From contig NZ_CP141822.1 of the NCBI RefSeq assembly GCF_035621455.1, forward strand, positions 372,001-436,000: a DNA stretch of 64,000 nt, written 5' to 3'. The notes under the pieces were generated by a model that saw only the letters and a list, made by a program, of their open reading frames with translations, was not told the origin of the DNA and ran no database searches. This DNA is from Vibrio natriegens NBRC 15636 = ATCC 14048 = DSM 759. GTDB taxonomy: Bacteria; Pseudomonadota; Gammaproteobacteria; Enterobacterales; Vibrionaceae. Position 1 is the first letter of the stretch; each line of letters opens with the position of its first letter. Shown here in pieces: positions 8,744-17,464 of this stretch. Both the position numbers and the translations under genes were made by a program.

Positions 8744-9892
8744 TTACAGCTGGTTGTAGAGTGCCTCAATATGAGCCACCTCAGCGCTGTCTTCTGCAAG
8801 ACCTGTGTATTTCGCGAGCGTTGGCTTCACGCCGACTTCTTTTAATGAAGTTTGTAATTCAACCGCTTGAGGATCGGTGTCGTTAGTGTACTTCAACGCC
8901 GCCGCTATCCCTTTTAAAAGTGTTTGATTTTCAGTGCCATATTCAATTGTACCGAGTAATGGCTTCACTAATCTATCATTTGCACCTAATTTGCGAATTG
9001 GCTGACGTCCAACGCGGTCAACTTCATCAACTAAGTATGGATTGGCAAAGCGGCCCAGAATCTTCTCGATGTAGGCATTGTGCATGTCGCGGTCGAAGCC
9101 ATAACGACGAATCAACACTTCACCACTCTCGATCATGGCCTGTTTTACTTCTGCCTGAATTTCAGGATCTTCAATCGCTTCTCGAATGGTGCGGTGTCCT
9201 TTCAAGCAGCCCAAGTAAGCCGTAATACAGTGACCGGTATTTAGGGTGAACAGTTTACGTTCCACAAACGCCATCAGGTTGTTGGTCTTTTCCATCCCAG
9301 CGATGTCCGGGATTTCCCCTTTGAATTGCTGCTCGTCAACAATCCACTCGCTGAAGCTTTCTACCGTTACTTCCAGTGGGTCATCGTTGGCAGCTTCTGC
9401 TGGTGGCACGATACGGTCTACTGCAGAATCGACGAAGCCAACGAGCTCATCGGCTTTTGCGTGCAGTGACGCATCAAGATGTTTGTACACTTCGCCCTTT
9501 AAATGGGTCGTCCCGCGAACCATGTTCTCACAGGCGATGATGTTCAGTGGTGATTCATTACCCGCTTCGAAACGTTTGGTGATGCCGGTTGCGATGGTTT
9601 TCGCAATGATGTCCAGCACGTTTGGACCAACAGCGGTTGTCACTAAATCGGTTTTTACGATGCGGTCAATCACGTCTTCACTTGCTGAGTTAACTGCGGT
9701 GACATGCGTGACTGTGTCGATTTGGCACTCCGTGCCCACCACTTTAACTTTGTATTCTTGTTTATGACTGAGTTGGTCTACCAACGGGGCATCAACGTCA
9801 GCGAAAGTGACCTCGACGTCTGCGTCTGCTAAAAGTTTACCGATGAAACCACGACCAATGTTACCTGCGCCAAAATGAACTGCATTTTTCAT
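8744..9892 (-). CDS. mtlD: Mannitol-1-phosphate 5-dehydrogenase
   Basis: Oxidises mannitol-1-phosphate to fructose-6-phosphate with NAD+, feeding imported mannitol into glycolysis; cytoplasmic. At 382 residues it is the usual size. The N-terminal Rossmann fold begins [20 protein letters not shown]; the long-chain polyol dehydrogenase catalytic part includes [20 protein letters not shown] and [27 protein letters not shown] precedes the ATG. It follows mtlA after 112 bases that contain a small hairpin. Confidence 0.97.
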   Translation of the reverse strand: MKNAVHFGAGNIGRGFIGKLLADADVEVTFADVDAPLVDQLSHKQEYKVKVVGTECQIDTVTHVTAVNSASEDVIDRIVKTDLVTTAVGPNVLDIIAKTIATGITKRFEAGNESPLNIIACENMVRGTTHLKGEVYKHLDASLHAKADELVGFVDSAVDRIVPPAEAANDDPLEVTVESFSEWIVDEQQFKGEIPDIAGMEKTNNLMAFVERKLFTLNTGHCITAYLGCLKGHRTIREAIEDPEIQAEVKQAMIESGEVLIRRYGFDRDMHNAYIEKILGRFANPYLVDEVDRVGRQPIRKLGANDRLVKPLLGTIEYGTENQTLLKGIAAALKYTNDTDPQAVELQTSLKEVGVKPTLAKYTGLAEDSAEVAHIEALYNQL

Positions 9893-9975
9893 AACTGTTA
9901 CCTACCAATGTCTGAAATATTGACTAACGAATCTAGGGTGAGGCCAACCGCATAGGGGGTGACAGCTGACCTCGG

Positions 9976-9991
9976 TTTGCTCAGGAGCAAA
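9976..9991 (-). repeat. Small hairpin between mtlA and mtlD
   Basis: TTTGCTC and GAGCAAA form a seven-pair stem with a two-base loop, just after the mtlA stop. It lacks a T tract and probably stabilises the upstream mRNA or modulates readthrough to mtlD. Confidence 0.35.
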
Positions 9992-10004
9992 TTAAGTGAA
10001 GTAA

Positions 10005-11954
10005 TTAAGCGGCTTGTTCGCGGCCAAGGATGTTGAGGATCTCTTCTACATCCGTAGTGCTGGTTAGCTTCTCAATTGCTTCTGGCTCATCGAGTGCGTT
10101 CGTAATGGTGGTAATAACTTGGATGTGCTCATCATTTTTAGCGGCAATGCCGATAACCAGTTTCGCTACATCGTCTTCGTCTTCAGTAAATTGGATACCC
10201 GATGGGTATTGGCAGATAACAATGCCAGTCTTTTTAACGCGATCTTTCGCTTCAATCGTGCCGTGTGGCACCGCGATAGATTCGCCAAGGTAAGTCGGAA
10301 CCAGTGCTTCACGATCAAACATCGCCTCTACGTATTCTGGTTCAACGTAGCCAAGTTCAACTAACTTGTTGCCCGCAAAGCGAATCGCTTCTTCTTTGTT
10401 AGCCGCGCTTAAACCTAAGTGGATGTTTTCACGTTGAATCTGGAATACAGATGGTTGCTGTTGTTCAAAATTGTCGTCGTTTGCTGCAAGAACCGATACT
10501 TTTACCATCTGATCGTCATTGGCAGATGAAGTTTGTGCCGCCAGCAGTTTGGTGACGAGTTGGTTGTACATTTCGCTGTCCAGGAAATTAGTCAGTGAAA
10601 TGTGGTGTGCGTTAGGAGCATGCTTACGTGCACGATCCGTCAAATCTTTATGAGTAATCACGATATCTGCACTCTCTGATAAATTGTTAATAGCAAGGTT
10701 AGTGACGTGGATGTTCAGACCTGCGTCCTGAACTTTCTTGCGTAGCATGCTCGCACCCATCGCGCTTGAGCCCATGCCGGCATCACAAGCGACAATAATG
10801 CTTTGAACTGTCGCAAGGTCTACGTCGCCTTTGCTTTCACTGTTTACCGCTGCATTGTTTTTTGATGCAGATTTCATGTCTTTCATTTGTGACGTTGCTT
10901 TTTCTAGCGCTGCTTTATCGCCGTCTTCTTCTGTCGATGTTTGAGTCTTCATTAACAGAGATGCTACGGTGAACGACACGCCCGCTGCCGCCGCGATAGA
11001 GGCTAGAACACCAACGATCGAGCCTTTTTGCGTCATCAATAGTACCGCGAAGATAGAACCTGGAGACGCTGGAGAAACGATACCTGCGTTGAACATAGTG
11101 AGAACGAACACACCTGTCATACCACCTGCGATAGCCGCTAGGATGAGGCGTGGGTTCATCAGAATGTATGGGAAGTAAATCTCATGGATACCACCAAAGA
11201 AGTGGATGATAGAAGCACCACCAGCAGTCTGACGAGCAGTACCTTTGCCAAACACCATGTACGCCAGAAGAATACCTAGACCCGGACCTGGGTTTGCTTC
11301 AATCAGGAAGAAAATAGATTGACCTGTTTCTGACGCCTGTTGAATGCCTAGTGGTGAGAAGATGCCGTGGTTAATTGCGTTGTTCAGGAACAGAATCTTC
11401 GCTGGCTCAACAAAAATAGAAGTCAGAGGTAGAAGGTGCGCTGATACAAGGAAGTTTACGCCTGCTGCTAAAGCACCAGAAAGTACTTTTACAAAAGGAC
11501 CTATCAGGAAGAAAGCAAGAATGGCACACAGCATACCGATGATGCCTGCAGAGAAGTTGTTTACCAACATCTCAAAGCCACTTTTCACTTTGCCATCGAT
11601 GTAGTTGTCGAATTTTTTAATCGCCAAGCCGCCCATTGGACCGACGATCATCGCTCCCATGAACATAGGGATGTCTGTACCGACAATCACGCCCATTGTG
11701 GTGATTGCGCCGACTACAGCACCGCGATCGCCGCCGACTAATTTACCACCGGTATAACCGATAAGTAGTGGCAGCAAGTAAGTGATCATAGGACCAACCA
11801 TTGAAGCCAAAGTCTCATTTGGCAACCATCCGGTTGGGATGAATAGTGCAGTGATAAAGCCCCACGCGATAAATGCGCCAATGTTAGGCATTACCATGTT
11901 AGACAGAAAGCGACCAAAATTTTGTATCTTGATCTTAGCATCTGGTGATATCAT
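10005..11954 (-). CDS. mtlA: PTS mannitol transporter, EIICBA
   Basis: Imports mannitol across the inner membrane with phosphorylation to mannitol-1-phosphate. The 649-residue protein carries all three domains in the E. coli order: EIIC (about 1-340, with the GGIHEIYFPYI signature near 255-264), EIIB (about 380-475, phospho-cysteine 390 in IIVACDAGMGSSAMGAS), and EIIA (about 508-648, phospho-histidine 564 in SIAVPHGTIEAKD). The ATG at 11954 is preferred because GGGGA lies about six bases upstream and because it gives the normal MtlA N-terminus (MISPDAKIKIQNFGRFLSNM). The linker between C and B is rich in Lys/Ser/Asp. Confidence 0.96.
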   Translation of the reverse strand: MISPDAKIKIQNFGRFLSNMVMPNIGAFIAWGFITALFIPTGWLPNETLASMVGPMITYLLPLLIGYTGGKLVGGDRGAVVGAITTMGVIVGTDIPMFMGAMIVGPMGGLAIKKFDNYIDGKVKSGFEMLVNNFSAGIIGMLCAILAFFLIGPFVKVLSGALAAGVNFLVSAHLLPLTSIFVEPAKILFLNNAINHGIFSPLGIQQASETGQSIFFLIEANPGPGLGILLAYMVFGKGTARQTAGGASIIHFFGGIHEIYFPYILMNPRLILAAIAGGMTGVFVLTMFNAGIVSPASPGSIFAVLLMTQKGSIVGVLASIAAAAGVSFTVASLLMKTQTSTEEDGDKAALEKATSQMKDMKSASKNNAAVNSESKGDVDLATVQSIIVACDAGMGSSAMGASMLRKKVQDAGLNIHVTNLAINNLSESADIVITHKDLTDRARKHAPNAHHISLTNFLDSEMYNQLVTKLLAAQTSSANDDQMVKVSVLAANDDNFEQQQPSVFQIQRENIHLGLSAANKEEAIRFAGNKLVELGYVEPEYVEAMFDREALVPTYLGESIAVPHGTIEAKDRVKKTGIVICQYPSGIQFTEDEDDVAKLVIGIAAKNDEHIQVITTITNALDEPEAIEKLTSTTDVEEILNILGREQAA

Positions 11955-12481
11955 AACAATTCCCCGTTCGATGTTCTGATGAATATTGTTGTCGTAAACG
12001 GTTCGCCAAAACCGCTTGTTTGATTGCTTAGTACCCAATCAATTTATCACACAATTTCCAATTAGAACTGACAACGGGCTTTTCGTGATCTACACCCGCA
12101 CTTCTTCAGATAAAAAGCATTTTTTAAGTGATGGCGATCAATTTATTGATATGTAACTTAATAACAAAATGCAGGTTTTAAATCTGTCAATAAAAATCTT
12201 AGTGATCATGTCGATCTTATTACAAATTTGAATTGAAAATATAATGTGATCAAAATCACTTATGATTTATTTCTGGGATCGAATTAAATATTTCGATCGA
12301 TCAATGTCACATTTTGTCTTGGTTTGGTTGTTGGTAAAAATGTGACCTGCGTCTGGTTGTGGTTTTTTGAAATTTTGTAACGAGATATGCTGCGCAATAT
12401 CAGCACATAGCGACTGATTGGCTGGGCAAATGAGTGCGATGTCAGAAATATCGGAAAATTTCGGTTATATTTCTTACAAAT
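11955..12481. other. Long mtlA upstream region
   Basis: About 530 AT-rich bases with no convincing protein gene. It contains the CRP site at 12245-12260, further GATC/TGTGA-like sequences (around 12131-12145, 12201-12215 and 12303-12309), and should encode a long mtlA 5' leader if the promoter is near the CRP site. In V. cholerae a small antisense RNA (MtlS) is made from the strand opposite the mtlA leader. The equivalent here would be on the plus strand between about 11960 and 12210, but I could not identify its promoter or terminator. Confidence 0.55.
12245..12260. promoter_or_regulatory. CRP-cAMP site upstream of mtlA
   Basis: TGTGA-TCAAAA-TCACT matches the CRP consensus TGTGA-N6-TCACA at nine of ten conserved positions. 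It lies about 290 bases upstream of mtlA. On the minus strand TAAGAT (12220-12215) follows at roughly the distance expected for a -10 element of a class II promoter. Catabolite control of mannitol uptake is well established in the family. Confidence 0.75.
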
Positions 12482-12488
12482 TAAAAGG

Positions 12489-12520
12489 ATAGTGCACTGC
12501 TTGTATCAGCAATGCACTAT
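12489..12520 (-). terminator. Terminator of the olsF-like gene
   Basis: ATAGTGCA-C-TGC and GCA-A-TGCACTAT form an 11-pair stem with one mismatch and an eight-base loop. On the minus strand it is followed by CCTTTTAATTT. It lies 13 bases beyond the stop of the acyltransferase gene. Confidence 0.65.
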
Positions 12521-12532
12521 TTCTCTGGTAAG

Positions 12533-14287
12533 TTATTTATCGAGGTGTTGTGCTAAATATGTTCGCGTATTTTCCAGCCCCATGTAACGTGCCAGTGTCT
12601 TTTCTGGCACTTCGCGTAAGTCCACCATAATTAATCCGTCTAGTGCGTTGTTAAAGGCAGGATCAACGTTAAAGCAGACCAGTTTGCCGTTTAAGCTCAA
12701 ATATTGACGCAGTAAAACAGGAACCCCTTTGCCTTCATCAATTCGAGCGATCACACGCGAAAGCAGCTGCAAATCGCCTAACGCGGTGAGCATGCTGGTG
12801 TTCCAGTTCAGGTTAGTCTCGGGAAGCGGGTTGGATGGGGTAACGTGTTCAGCACAGGCATTGTCGTAGTGATGTAGTGTCATGGACTGAGCCAGTAATT
12901 GACGTGCGGTTTGGCTGTAATCGTTACTTATGCTGACCGGACCAAACAGGTGCGTGTACTCTGGGTTTCTATGTACGAATGTTGCAATGCCTTTCCAAAG
13001 CAGCAGTAGCGCACTCATGCTCTTTTGGTATTGCTCCGCAATCACCGAGCGTCCCATCTCAATCGATTTACCCATCTTGTCGATAAAGCGCTGGTCATAG
13101 TTAAACAGGGTGCGGGAGTACAACCCTTCAACGCCATATTTTGTCATTAATTTATCGACTAACCCCAGACGATAAGCGCCTACCATACATTGATTTTCAC
13201 GATCCCAGACAAATAGGTGCAGGTAATCATGATCGAAATGATCGATATCGATCGCTTGCCCTGTGCCTTCGCCCACCTGACGAAAGTTGTATTCACGTAG
13301 ACGACCGATTTCATGCAGTAGAGATGGGATCTGATAAGCGGATGTGCAGTAGACCTCAAACTCACCACTTTCAAGAAGTTTGGCTTCTGCAGGTAAGCTG
13401 TGCAGCTCATCGAGTAATTGGCTTATCGGTAACCCTGCCGCAATAGGCAGCAAAGCATTCATCGATGTGGTTTGCCCAGGAGTGCTGGGATCACGGTTAA
13501 GCAGGTAGGTATTGAGCCTCAAATAATTGACCACCTGATCATCACTGAGGTTATTCAGCTCTTTAAATTTAATCGCTTGTCCAAACGATAATTCAATCGT
13601 CTGCGCATTCTTATTGAGCAGCTCTCTTCCCAGCATTAAGGTTCTTAGCAAAGGATGAATTTTACCCGCCATGTAGAAGCGTTTTGAGTTTTGTCCGTTA
13701 ATAAATACGGGTACCGTCGTCGCCTTATTTTTACGAATCAGGCTACTGACACTGCGGCTCCACTCTTTGTCTTCTAAACGCTGCTGCTTAGCGTCAACCA
13801 GTTGCGATACTTCACCCGCAGGGAAAACTAACAACAATCCGCCGTTTGCTAGGTGTCTGTTCGCCGCCCGCAGTGCTTTCATGTTGGACTTGACCGCATC
13901 CTTACCTTCAAACACATCTACACCAATAAATAACTGGTCGAGTTCCGGGACGGTTTTAAGGTATTGATTCGCCAGGATTTGGATGTCATCTCGAACCATG
14001 AGCAGTAATTCAGCCAGTATGACGCCTTCGACGCAGCCGAGAGGGTGGTTGGCAACAATGACGGTAGGGCCTTGTTTTGGAACGGCGTCGAGTGAGCCAT
14101 GAGCAATTCGGTAATCGATACCTAAAATCGACAGCGTAAAGCGTAAGAAGGTTTGAATATCTGCATTAACGGGTCTTTGCGCATAGAACTTATCGAGCTG
14201 GCTTAGTCCAGTAGCCCACTCAGCGACATTTTCACCAATGCCAAATGGCGTTTTACGAGGGAGACGAAAAGGGGTAGTGCTATCCAT
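12533..14287 (-). CDS. olsF: OlsF-like bifunctional acyltransferase (ornithine-lipid synthase)
   Basis: A 584-residue fusion. The N-terminal half is a lysophospholipid-acyltransferase-like domain (VIVANHPLGCVEG around 77-88, LLLVFPAGEVSQ, TTVPVFINGQNS). The C-terminal half is a GNAT-like N-acyltransferase of the OlsB/hemolysin type (EFEVYCTSAYQ, IGRLREYNFRQVGEGTGQAI, CMVGAYRLGL, EMGRSVIAEQYQKS, FGPVSISNDY). Fused OlsF enzymes are known to make ornithine lipids, and a Vibrio cholerae homologue does so under phosphate limitation. In the N-terminal domain a Glu (87) occupies the position where relatives usually have Asp after the conserved His81. The ATG at 14287 is chosen for its GAGG five bases upstream. 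Membrane-associated by family; symbol by analogy. Confidence 0.8.
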   Translation of the reverse strand: MDSTTPFRLPRKTPFGIGENVAEWATGLSQLDKFYAQRPVNADIQTFLRFTLSILGIDYRIAHGSLDAVPKQGPTVIVANHPLGCVEGVILAELLLMVRDDIQILANQYLKTVPELDQLFIGVDVFEGKDAVKSNMKALRAANRHLANGGLLLVFPAGEVSQLVDAKQQRLEDKEWSRSVSSLIRKNKATTVPVFINGQNSKRFYMAGKIHPLLRTLMLGRELLNKNAQTIELSFGQAIKFKELNNLSDDQVVNYLRLNTYLLNRDPSTPGQTTSMNALLPIAAGLPISQLLDELHSLPAEAKLLESGEFEVYCTSAYQIPSLLHEIGRLREYNFRQVGEGTGQAIDIDHFDHDYLHLFVWDRENQCMVGAYRLGLVDKLMTKYGVEGLYSRTLFNYDQRFIDKMGKSIEMGRSVIAEQYQKSMSALLLLWKGIATFVHRNPEYTHLFGPVSISNDYSQTARQLLAQSMTLHHYDNACAEHVTPSNPLPETNLNWNTSMLTALGDLQLLSRVIARIDEGKGVPVLLRQYLSLNGKLVCFNVDPAFNNALDGLIMVDLREVPEKTLARYMGLENTRTYLAQHLDK

Positions 14288-14333
14288 ATTTACCTCAGCG
14301 TGCAAGTTTCTAACTGGATAGTAGGAATTACAG

Positions 14334-14340
14334 ATGACAG
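14334..14340 (-). promoter_or_regulatory. Possible PhoB half-site upstream of olsF
   Basis: On the minus strand CTGTCAT, the consensus Pho-box half-site, ends 47 bases upstream of the gene. A second half-site at the required 11-base spacing is poor (CTGTTTT lies further upstream, out of register). Suggestive only, because homologues are phosphate-regulated. Confidence 0.25.
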
Positions 14341-14443
14341 TTCAGCGGCAAAACAGTGAGTCTTTGGTGACAAAAGGGTGACGATTTATTGAACGCTGAG
14401 GTTAGATTCAGAGGTCGGTGCGGAGTTTTTTATCCGCTTTAGT

Positions 14444-14472
14444 TGAGCTTATGCTATGGTAGCTAAAGCTCA
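14444..14472. repeat. Hairpin/operator in the olsF-deaminase gap
   Basis: TGAGCTT (14444-14450) pairs with AAGCTCA (14466-14472), and inside it GCTA pairs with TAGC around TGG, separated by a 2x2 internal loop. It lies 130 bases upstream of the deaminase gene between divergent genes. It may be an operator or part of the deaminase leader. Confidence 0.45.
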
Positions 14473-14528
14473 TTCTATGGGCTTATTACATGCCGTCATA
14501 TCGGTATTATTAATCAAATAAAATCACT

Positions 14529-14600
14529 CAACATCTTCTCACGTGAAGGTGTTGGTACAAGTCCGATTCCCCTGAAATGGTTGAAACGGCTAAGGATATT
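14529..14600 (+). promoter_or_regulatory. Structured 5' leader, candidate riboswitch
   Basis: CAACATCTTC (14529-14538) and GAAGGTGTTG (14545-14554) form a ten-pair stem with one G-U and a six-base loop. It is followed by TACAAGT, a second short stem (CC-G-ATT at 14563-14568 with AATGG at 14576-14580, one bulged G), then TTGAAACGGCT and the ribosome-binding site AAGGA. GTCC (14561-14564) can alternatively pair with GGAT (14594-14597) and hide that site. A compact two-stem leader ending at the ribosome-binding site is typical of translational riboswitches. The ligand class is unproven; the downstream enzyme points to a purine. Confidence 0.4.
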
Positions 14601-14605
14601 TATGA

Positions 14606-15964
14606 ATGGAAACAATCTGGATTAAGAATCCACTCGCGATTTACACTGGCAATGAGCAGGACGCTCGCGGAGGTCTGGTGATTCGCGGAAATAAAATTGT
14701 TGAGCTGGTGGCCCTTAATGCCACGCCTGATGTACAAGTCGACTCGGTGGTCAACGCCAGCCAGCACGTTATCACTCCAGGGCTAATCAATGCCCACCAT
14801 CACTTTTATCAAACTTTGACTCGCGCTTATCCCGATGCTCTCAATAAAGAGCTGTTTCACTGGTTGAAAAGCCTTTATCCGGTGTGGGCGAACCTTGATC
14901 AGGAAATGATGAGTGTCGCCACTGAATTGGCTTTAGTTGAGCTTATGCGTTCAGGGTGCACGACCGCTTCGGATCATCACTACTTATTACCCAATGGTCT
15001 GGAACATGCCATCGATCTGCAAGTTGAAGCTGCACACAGCCTTGGCGTACGCGCTATTTTTACTCGGGGTTCAATGAGTTTGGGAGAAGATCAGGGCGGT
15101 TTACCGCCAAGGCATACTATCCAAACAGAGCAAACGATAGTCGATGACAGCAAAAGACTGATCAATGAATATCACCAAGATCATGATGGTGCGATGATTC
15201 AAATTGCGCTTGCGCCATGTTCCCCATTCTCGGTGACCACGGATCTGATGAAAGAGACTGCGCGAATCGCTCAAGATGAGAATGTTATGGTGCATACTCA
15301 CTTGTGTGAAACCATTGATGAAGAGAACTTCTGTATCAAGCAGTTTGGATTACGTCCGGTCGATTACCTTGAAGATGTTGGCTGGTTAAACGAGCGGACC
15401 TGGCTGGCTCATGGTATTCATTTTAACTCTGAAGAGATTCTACGATTAGGTAAAGCGGGCGTTGGGGTCAGTCATTGTCCGACATCCAATATGATGCTGG
15501 CCTCTGGTATGTGTAAAAACTTGGAGCTTGAACAGGCCGGTGTGAAAGTTGGCCTTGGCGTGGATGGTTCTGCCTCAAACGACGGCTCCAATATGATTGC
15601 TGAAGTCCGCATGGCGATGTACCTGCAACGCCTTCAGTATGGCTCAGCAAAAGTAACGCATTTTGATGCTCTGCGCTGGGCGACAAAAGGTTCTGCTCTT
15701 GCGATGGGGCGACAAGATATTGGAGAACTAAACATCGGTTATCAGGCTGACATTGCCATGTTTAAGCTGGATGATATTCGCTTCTCAGGGAGTCATGATC
15801 CGCTGGCGGCTTTACTGCTATGTGGCGCACAACAGGCTGACCGAGTGATGGTAGCTGGCCAATGGCGGGTCCATGATGGTGAAGTGATCGGTGTGGATTT
15901 ACAGGACTTGATGGTTCGTCATAGCCGCGCCGCGAAGCGACTGGCAGAGCTGTCCGCCAGTTAA
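14606..15964 (+). CDS. 8-oxoguanine deaminase (amidohydrolase family)
   Basis: A 452-residue metal-dependent amidohydrolase. The N-terminus (WIKNPLAIYTGNEQDARGGL) and overall pattern match 8-oxoguanine deaminases, which hydrolyse 8-oxoguanine to urate and ammonia; other members of the branch act on s-triazines. Metal ligands are visible: HHH at 64-66 in LINAHHHFYQT (the HxH motif), the His in MVHTHLCET, the His in WLAHGIHF, and the Asp in GLGVDGSASNDGSN. Cytoplasmic; probably purine salvage or detoxification. It stands alone between terminators. AAGGA lies nine bases upstream; another ATG four bases earlier, in another frame, opens only a seven-codon peptide. The exact purine substrate cannot be proven from sequence. 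Confidence 0.87.
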   Translation: METIWIKNPLAIYTGNEQDARGGLVIRGNKIVELVALNATPDVQVDSVVNASQHVITPGLINAHHHFYQTLTRAYPDALNKELFHWLKSLYPVWANLDQEMMSVATELALVELMRSGCTTASDHHYLLPNGLEHAIDLQVEAAHSLGVRAIFTRGSMSLGEDQGGLPPRHTIQTEQTIVDDSKRLINEYHQDHDGAMIQIALAPCSPFSVTTDLMKETARIAQDENVMVHTHLCETIDEENFCIKQFGLRPVDYLEDVGWLNERTWLAHGIHFNSEEILRLGKAGVGVSHCPTSNMMLASGMCKNLELEQAGVKVGLGVDGSASNDGSNMIAEVRMAMYLQRLQYGSAKVTHFDALRWATKGSALAMGRQDIGELNIGYQADIAMFKLDDIRFSGSHDPLAALLLCGAQQADRVMVAGQWRVHDGEVIGVDLQDLMVRHSRAAKRLAELSAS

Positions 15965-15986
15965 TGTCTGACAGACCAAAAATAAA

Positions 15987-16018
15987 AAGCCGCTTACAAA
16001 CCAGTAAGCGGCTTTCTC
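15987..16018. terminator. Bidirectional terminator
   Basis: AAGCCGCTTAC and GTAAGCGGCTT form an 11-pair stem around AAACCA, with A-rich and T-rich flanks on the two sides. It serves the deaminase gene and the convergent lipoprotein gene. Confidence 0.85.
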
Positions 16019-16035
16019 TATTCTAAGTGTGAGAA

Positions 16036-17085
16036 CTACAGAATCGGGTAGATGTCTTGTTCTGTGTGTTCACCCTCAACCACTTCTACAGGCGTATAGT
16101 GTTGGTACATTAAGAAACCGTCTTCAGAAGTTTCATGGGTATCCGGGCTGTCGATGTATGAAGTACATGTGTAGCCAATGGTGTAAGTTCCTGGACCAAT
16201 AAAACCAAACTCGTAATCGTAAGTTAAATTGCCAAGTTCATCTTCGGTCTCATTTACATCAGCAATCGCAACTGGTGTGTTAAATTCTGCTGGCGCACCT
16301 AAGTCACCCATCGTGCTGCGATCCATCTCACCAGCATATAGGTAAACTGAGTGTACAGCTGGCACGTCGTTAATTGCGTTCCAACTTGCACTGTCTGCTT
16401 CACACGCGTTGTACTGTACGGAGCTAACTACACCGCCAATATGGCCAGCCTCTGATGCGTTAACCAAGCTCACCGCATTCGAGTTCATGTTCATATGATC
16501 CTGACCCGTTGGATCTGCCAGGCCTTTACGTAGATCAAACTCAACGACGTAGCTGTTATGACCAGTATGTACTTTTACGTACTGACCTTTTTGCGAGAAC
16601 TTCAGGCGGCCTTGATCGCTGGTATCAGGCTTCGTTCCATAACAGCTGCCTTTGCTGTTCACTACAAGGCCTTTCACTGTGCCGTCAGTTTTTTCGACGT
16701 AAGAAAGTGTTGTGTCGTTTAGCTGTCTGCCATCTTTTGCGTACAAGCACATCGCATAATCGCCAGGTGCGATAGTTTGCTCGCTAATGATGGTTTCTGC
16801 ATTGCTACCTTGATACTGCATCAGGTCTACTTGACGTAATGCACCGTCTTCGCTGACGTTCATAATGATAGCGTCGCCAGTCTTATCACCTGTTTCAGGG
16901 TCAAACGGGATTAAAACCACATCTTCAAAAGCTAAAACGACTTTATTTGCATCATCGACAGGAGCATCTGAAACCGCAAGAGAAAAAGTTGCTGCTTCTG
17001 TGTCGGATGAAGAGTCACCGCCATTACAGCCAGTCAGTAAAAGACCACCTGAAATCGCGAGGATAGGGTAGGTGTATTTTTTCAT
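16036..17085 (-). CDS. DUF4382-type lipoprotein
   Basis: A 349-residue predicted lipoprotein. The signal peptide ends in a lipobox (GGLLLTGC), giving lipidated Cys20, followed by a Ser/Asp-rich linker. Residues about 37-190 match the DUF4382 pattern (FSLAVSDAPVDDANKVVLAF, IAPGDYAMCLYAKDG). The remainder has paired cysteines (YNACEA, GYTCTS) and looks like a beta-rich carrier or adhesin-like domain. The ATG at 17085 has GAGG four bases upstream. Probably anchored in the outer membrane facing the periplasm or surface. Function unknown; the family is common in marine gammaproteobacteria. Confidence 0.8.
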   Translation of the reverse strand: MKKYTYPILAISGGLLLTGCNGGDSSSDTEAATFSLAVSDAPVDDANKVVLAFEDVVLIPFDPETGDKTGDAIIMNVSEDGALRQVDLMQYQGSNAETIISEQTIAPGDYAMCLYAKDGRQLNDTTLSYVEKTDGTVKGLVVNSKGSCYGTKPDTSDQGRLKFSQKGQYVKVHTGHNSYVVEFDLRKGLADPTGQDHMNMNSNAVSLVNASEAGHIGGVVSSVQYNACEADSASWNAINDVPAVHSVYLYAGEMDRSTMGDLGAPAEFNTPVAIADVNETEDELGNLTYDYEFGFIGPGTYTIGYTCTSYIDSPDTHETSEDGFLMYQHYTPVEVVEGEHTEQDIYPIL

Positions 17086-17464
17086 ATTTCCTCTTTCATT
17101 CACATTGCTGATAAATGCAAAGCGTAGTCTTAAAAACGAGAATGAATGTCATCAAAGAGTGATGTGCGGGTAAATTATCAGTGTAATCAATGTCATTACC
17201 AAGGCGATTTGGTGGGTTTATATTGGGTCTTGAATCTTCTCTCGCCCGACAATATTTAGTCATAATTTTCTTTTTTTTTGAACATTATTAACTAGTCTGA
17301 AGGTAATCATTCATAGCTTTACTACTCTCATCACAATGTTATTTTTTTGACGGATTAAATTTAAATAAAAGAAAAAACTCATATTTTTTAAATTTATTAC
17401 GCAACTATAGGATTGCAACAAAAACTCAACTATATTTACAAACTGTGTAAAAGTAGGAGTGCGT
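17086..17464. other. AT-rich intergenic region
   Basis: About 380 bases between divergent genes, becoming extremely AT-rich from 17260 on. No credible gene or strong hairpin is visible. It must contain the promoters of the lipoprotein gene and of the EAL-domain gene. Its composition marks the left edge of the AT-rich accessory block. Confidence 0.5.

Noticed and set aside
9246-9767. 173-codon open frame antisense to mtlD
   Set aside because: The longest shadow frame here, but fully opposite mtlD and without family features.
12101-12130. Terminator for an antisense RNA near mtlA (A/T run around 12112-12125)
   Set aside because: The possible stem is only five pairs and lacks G-C, so it would not terminate efficiently.
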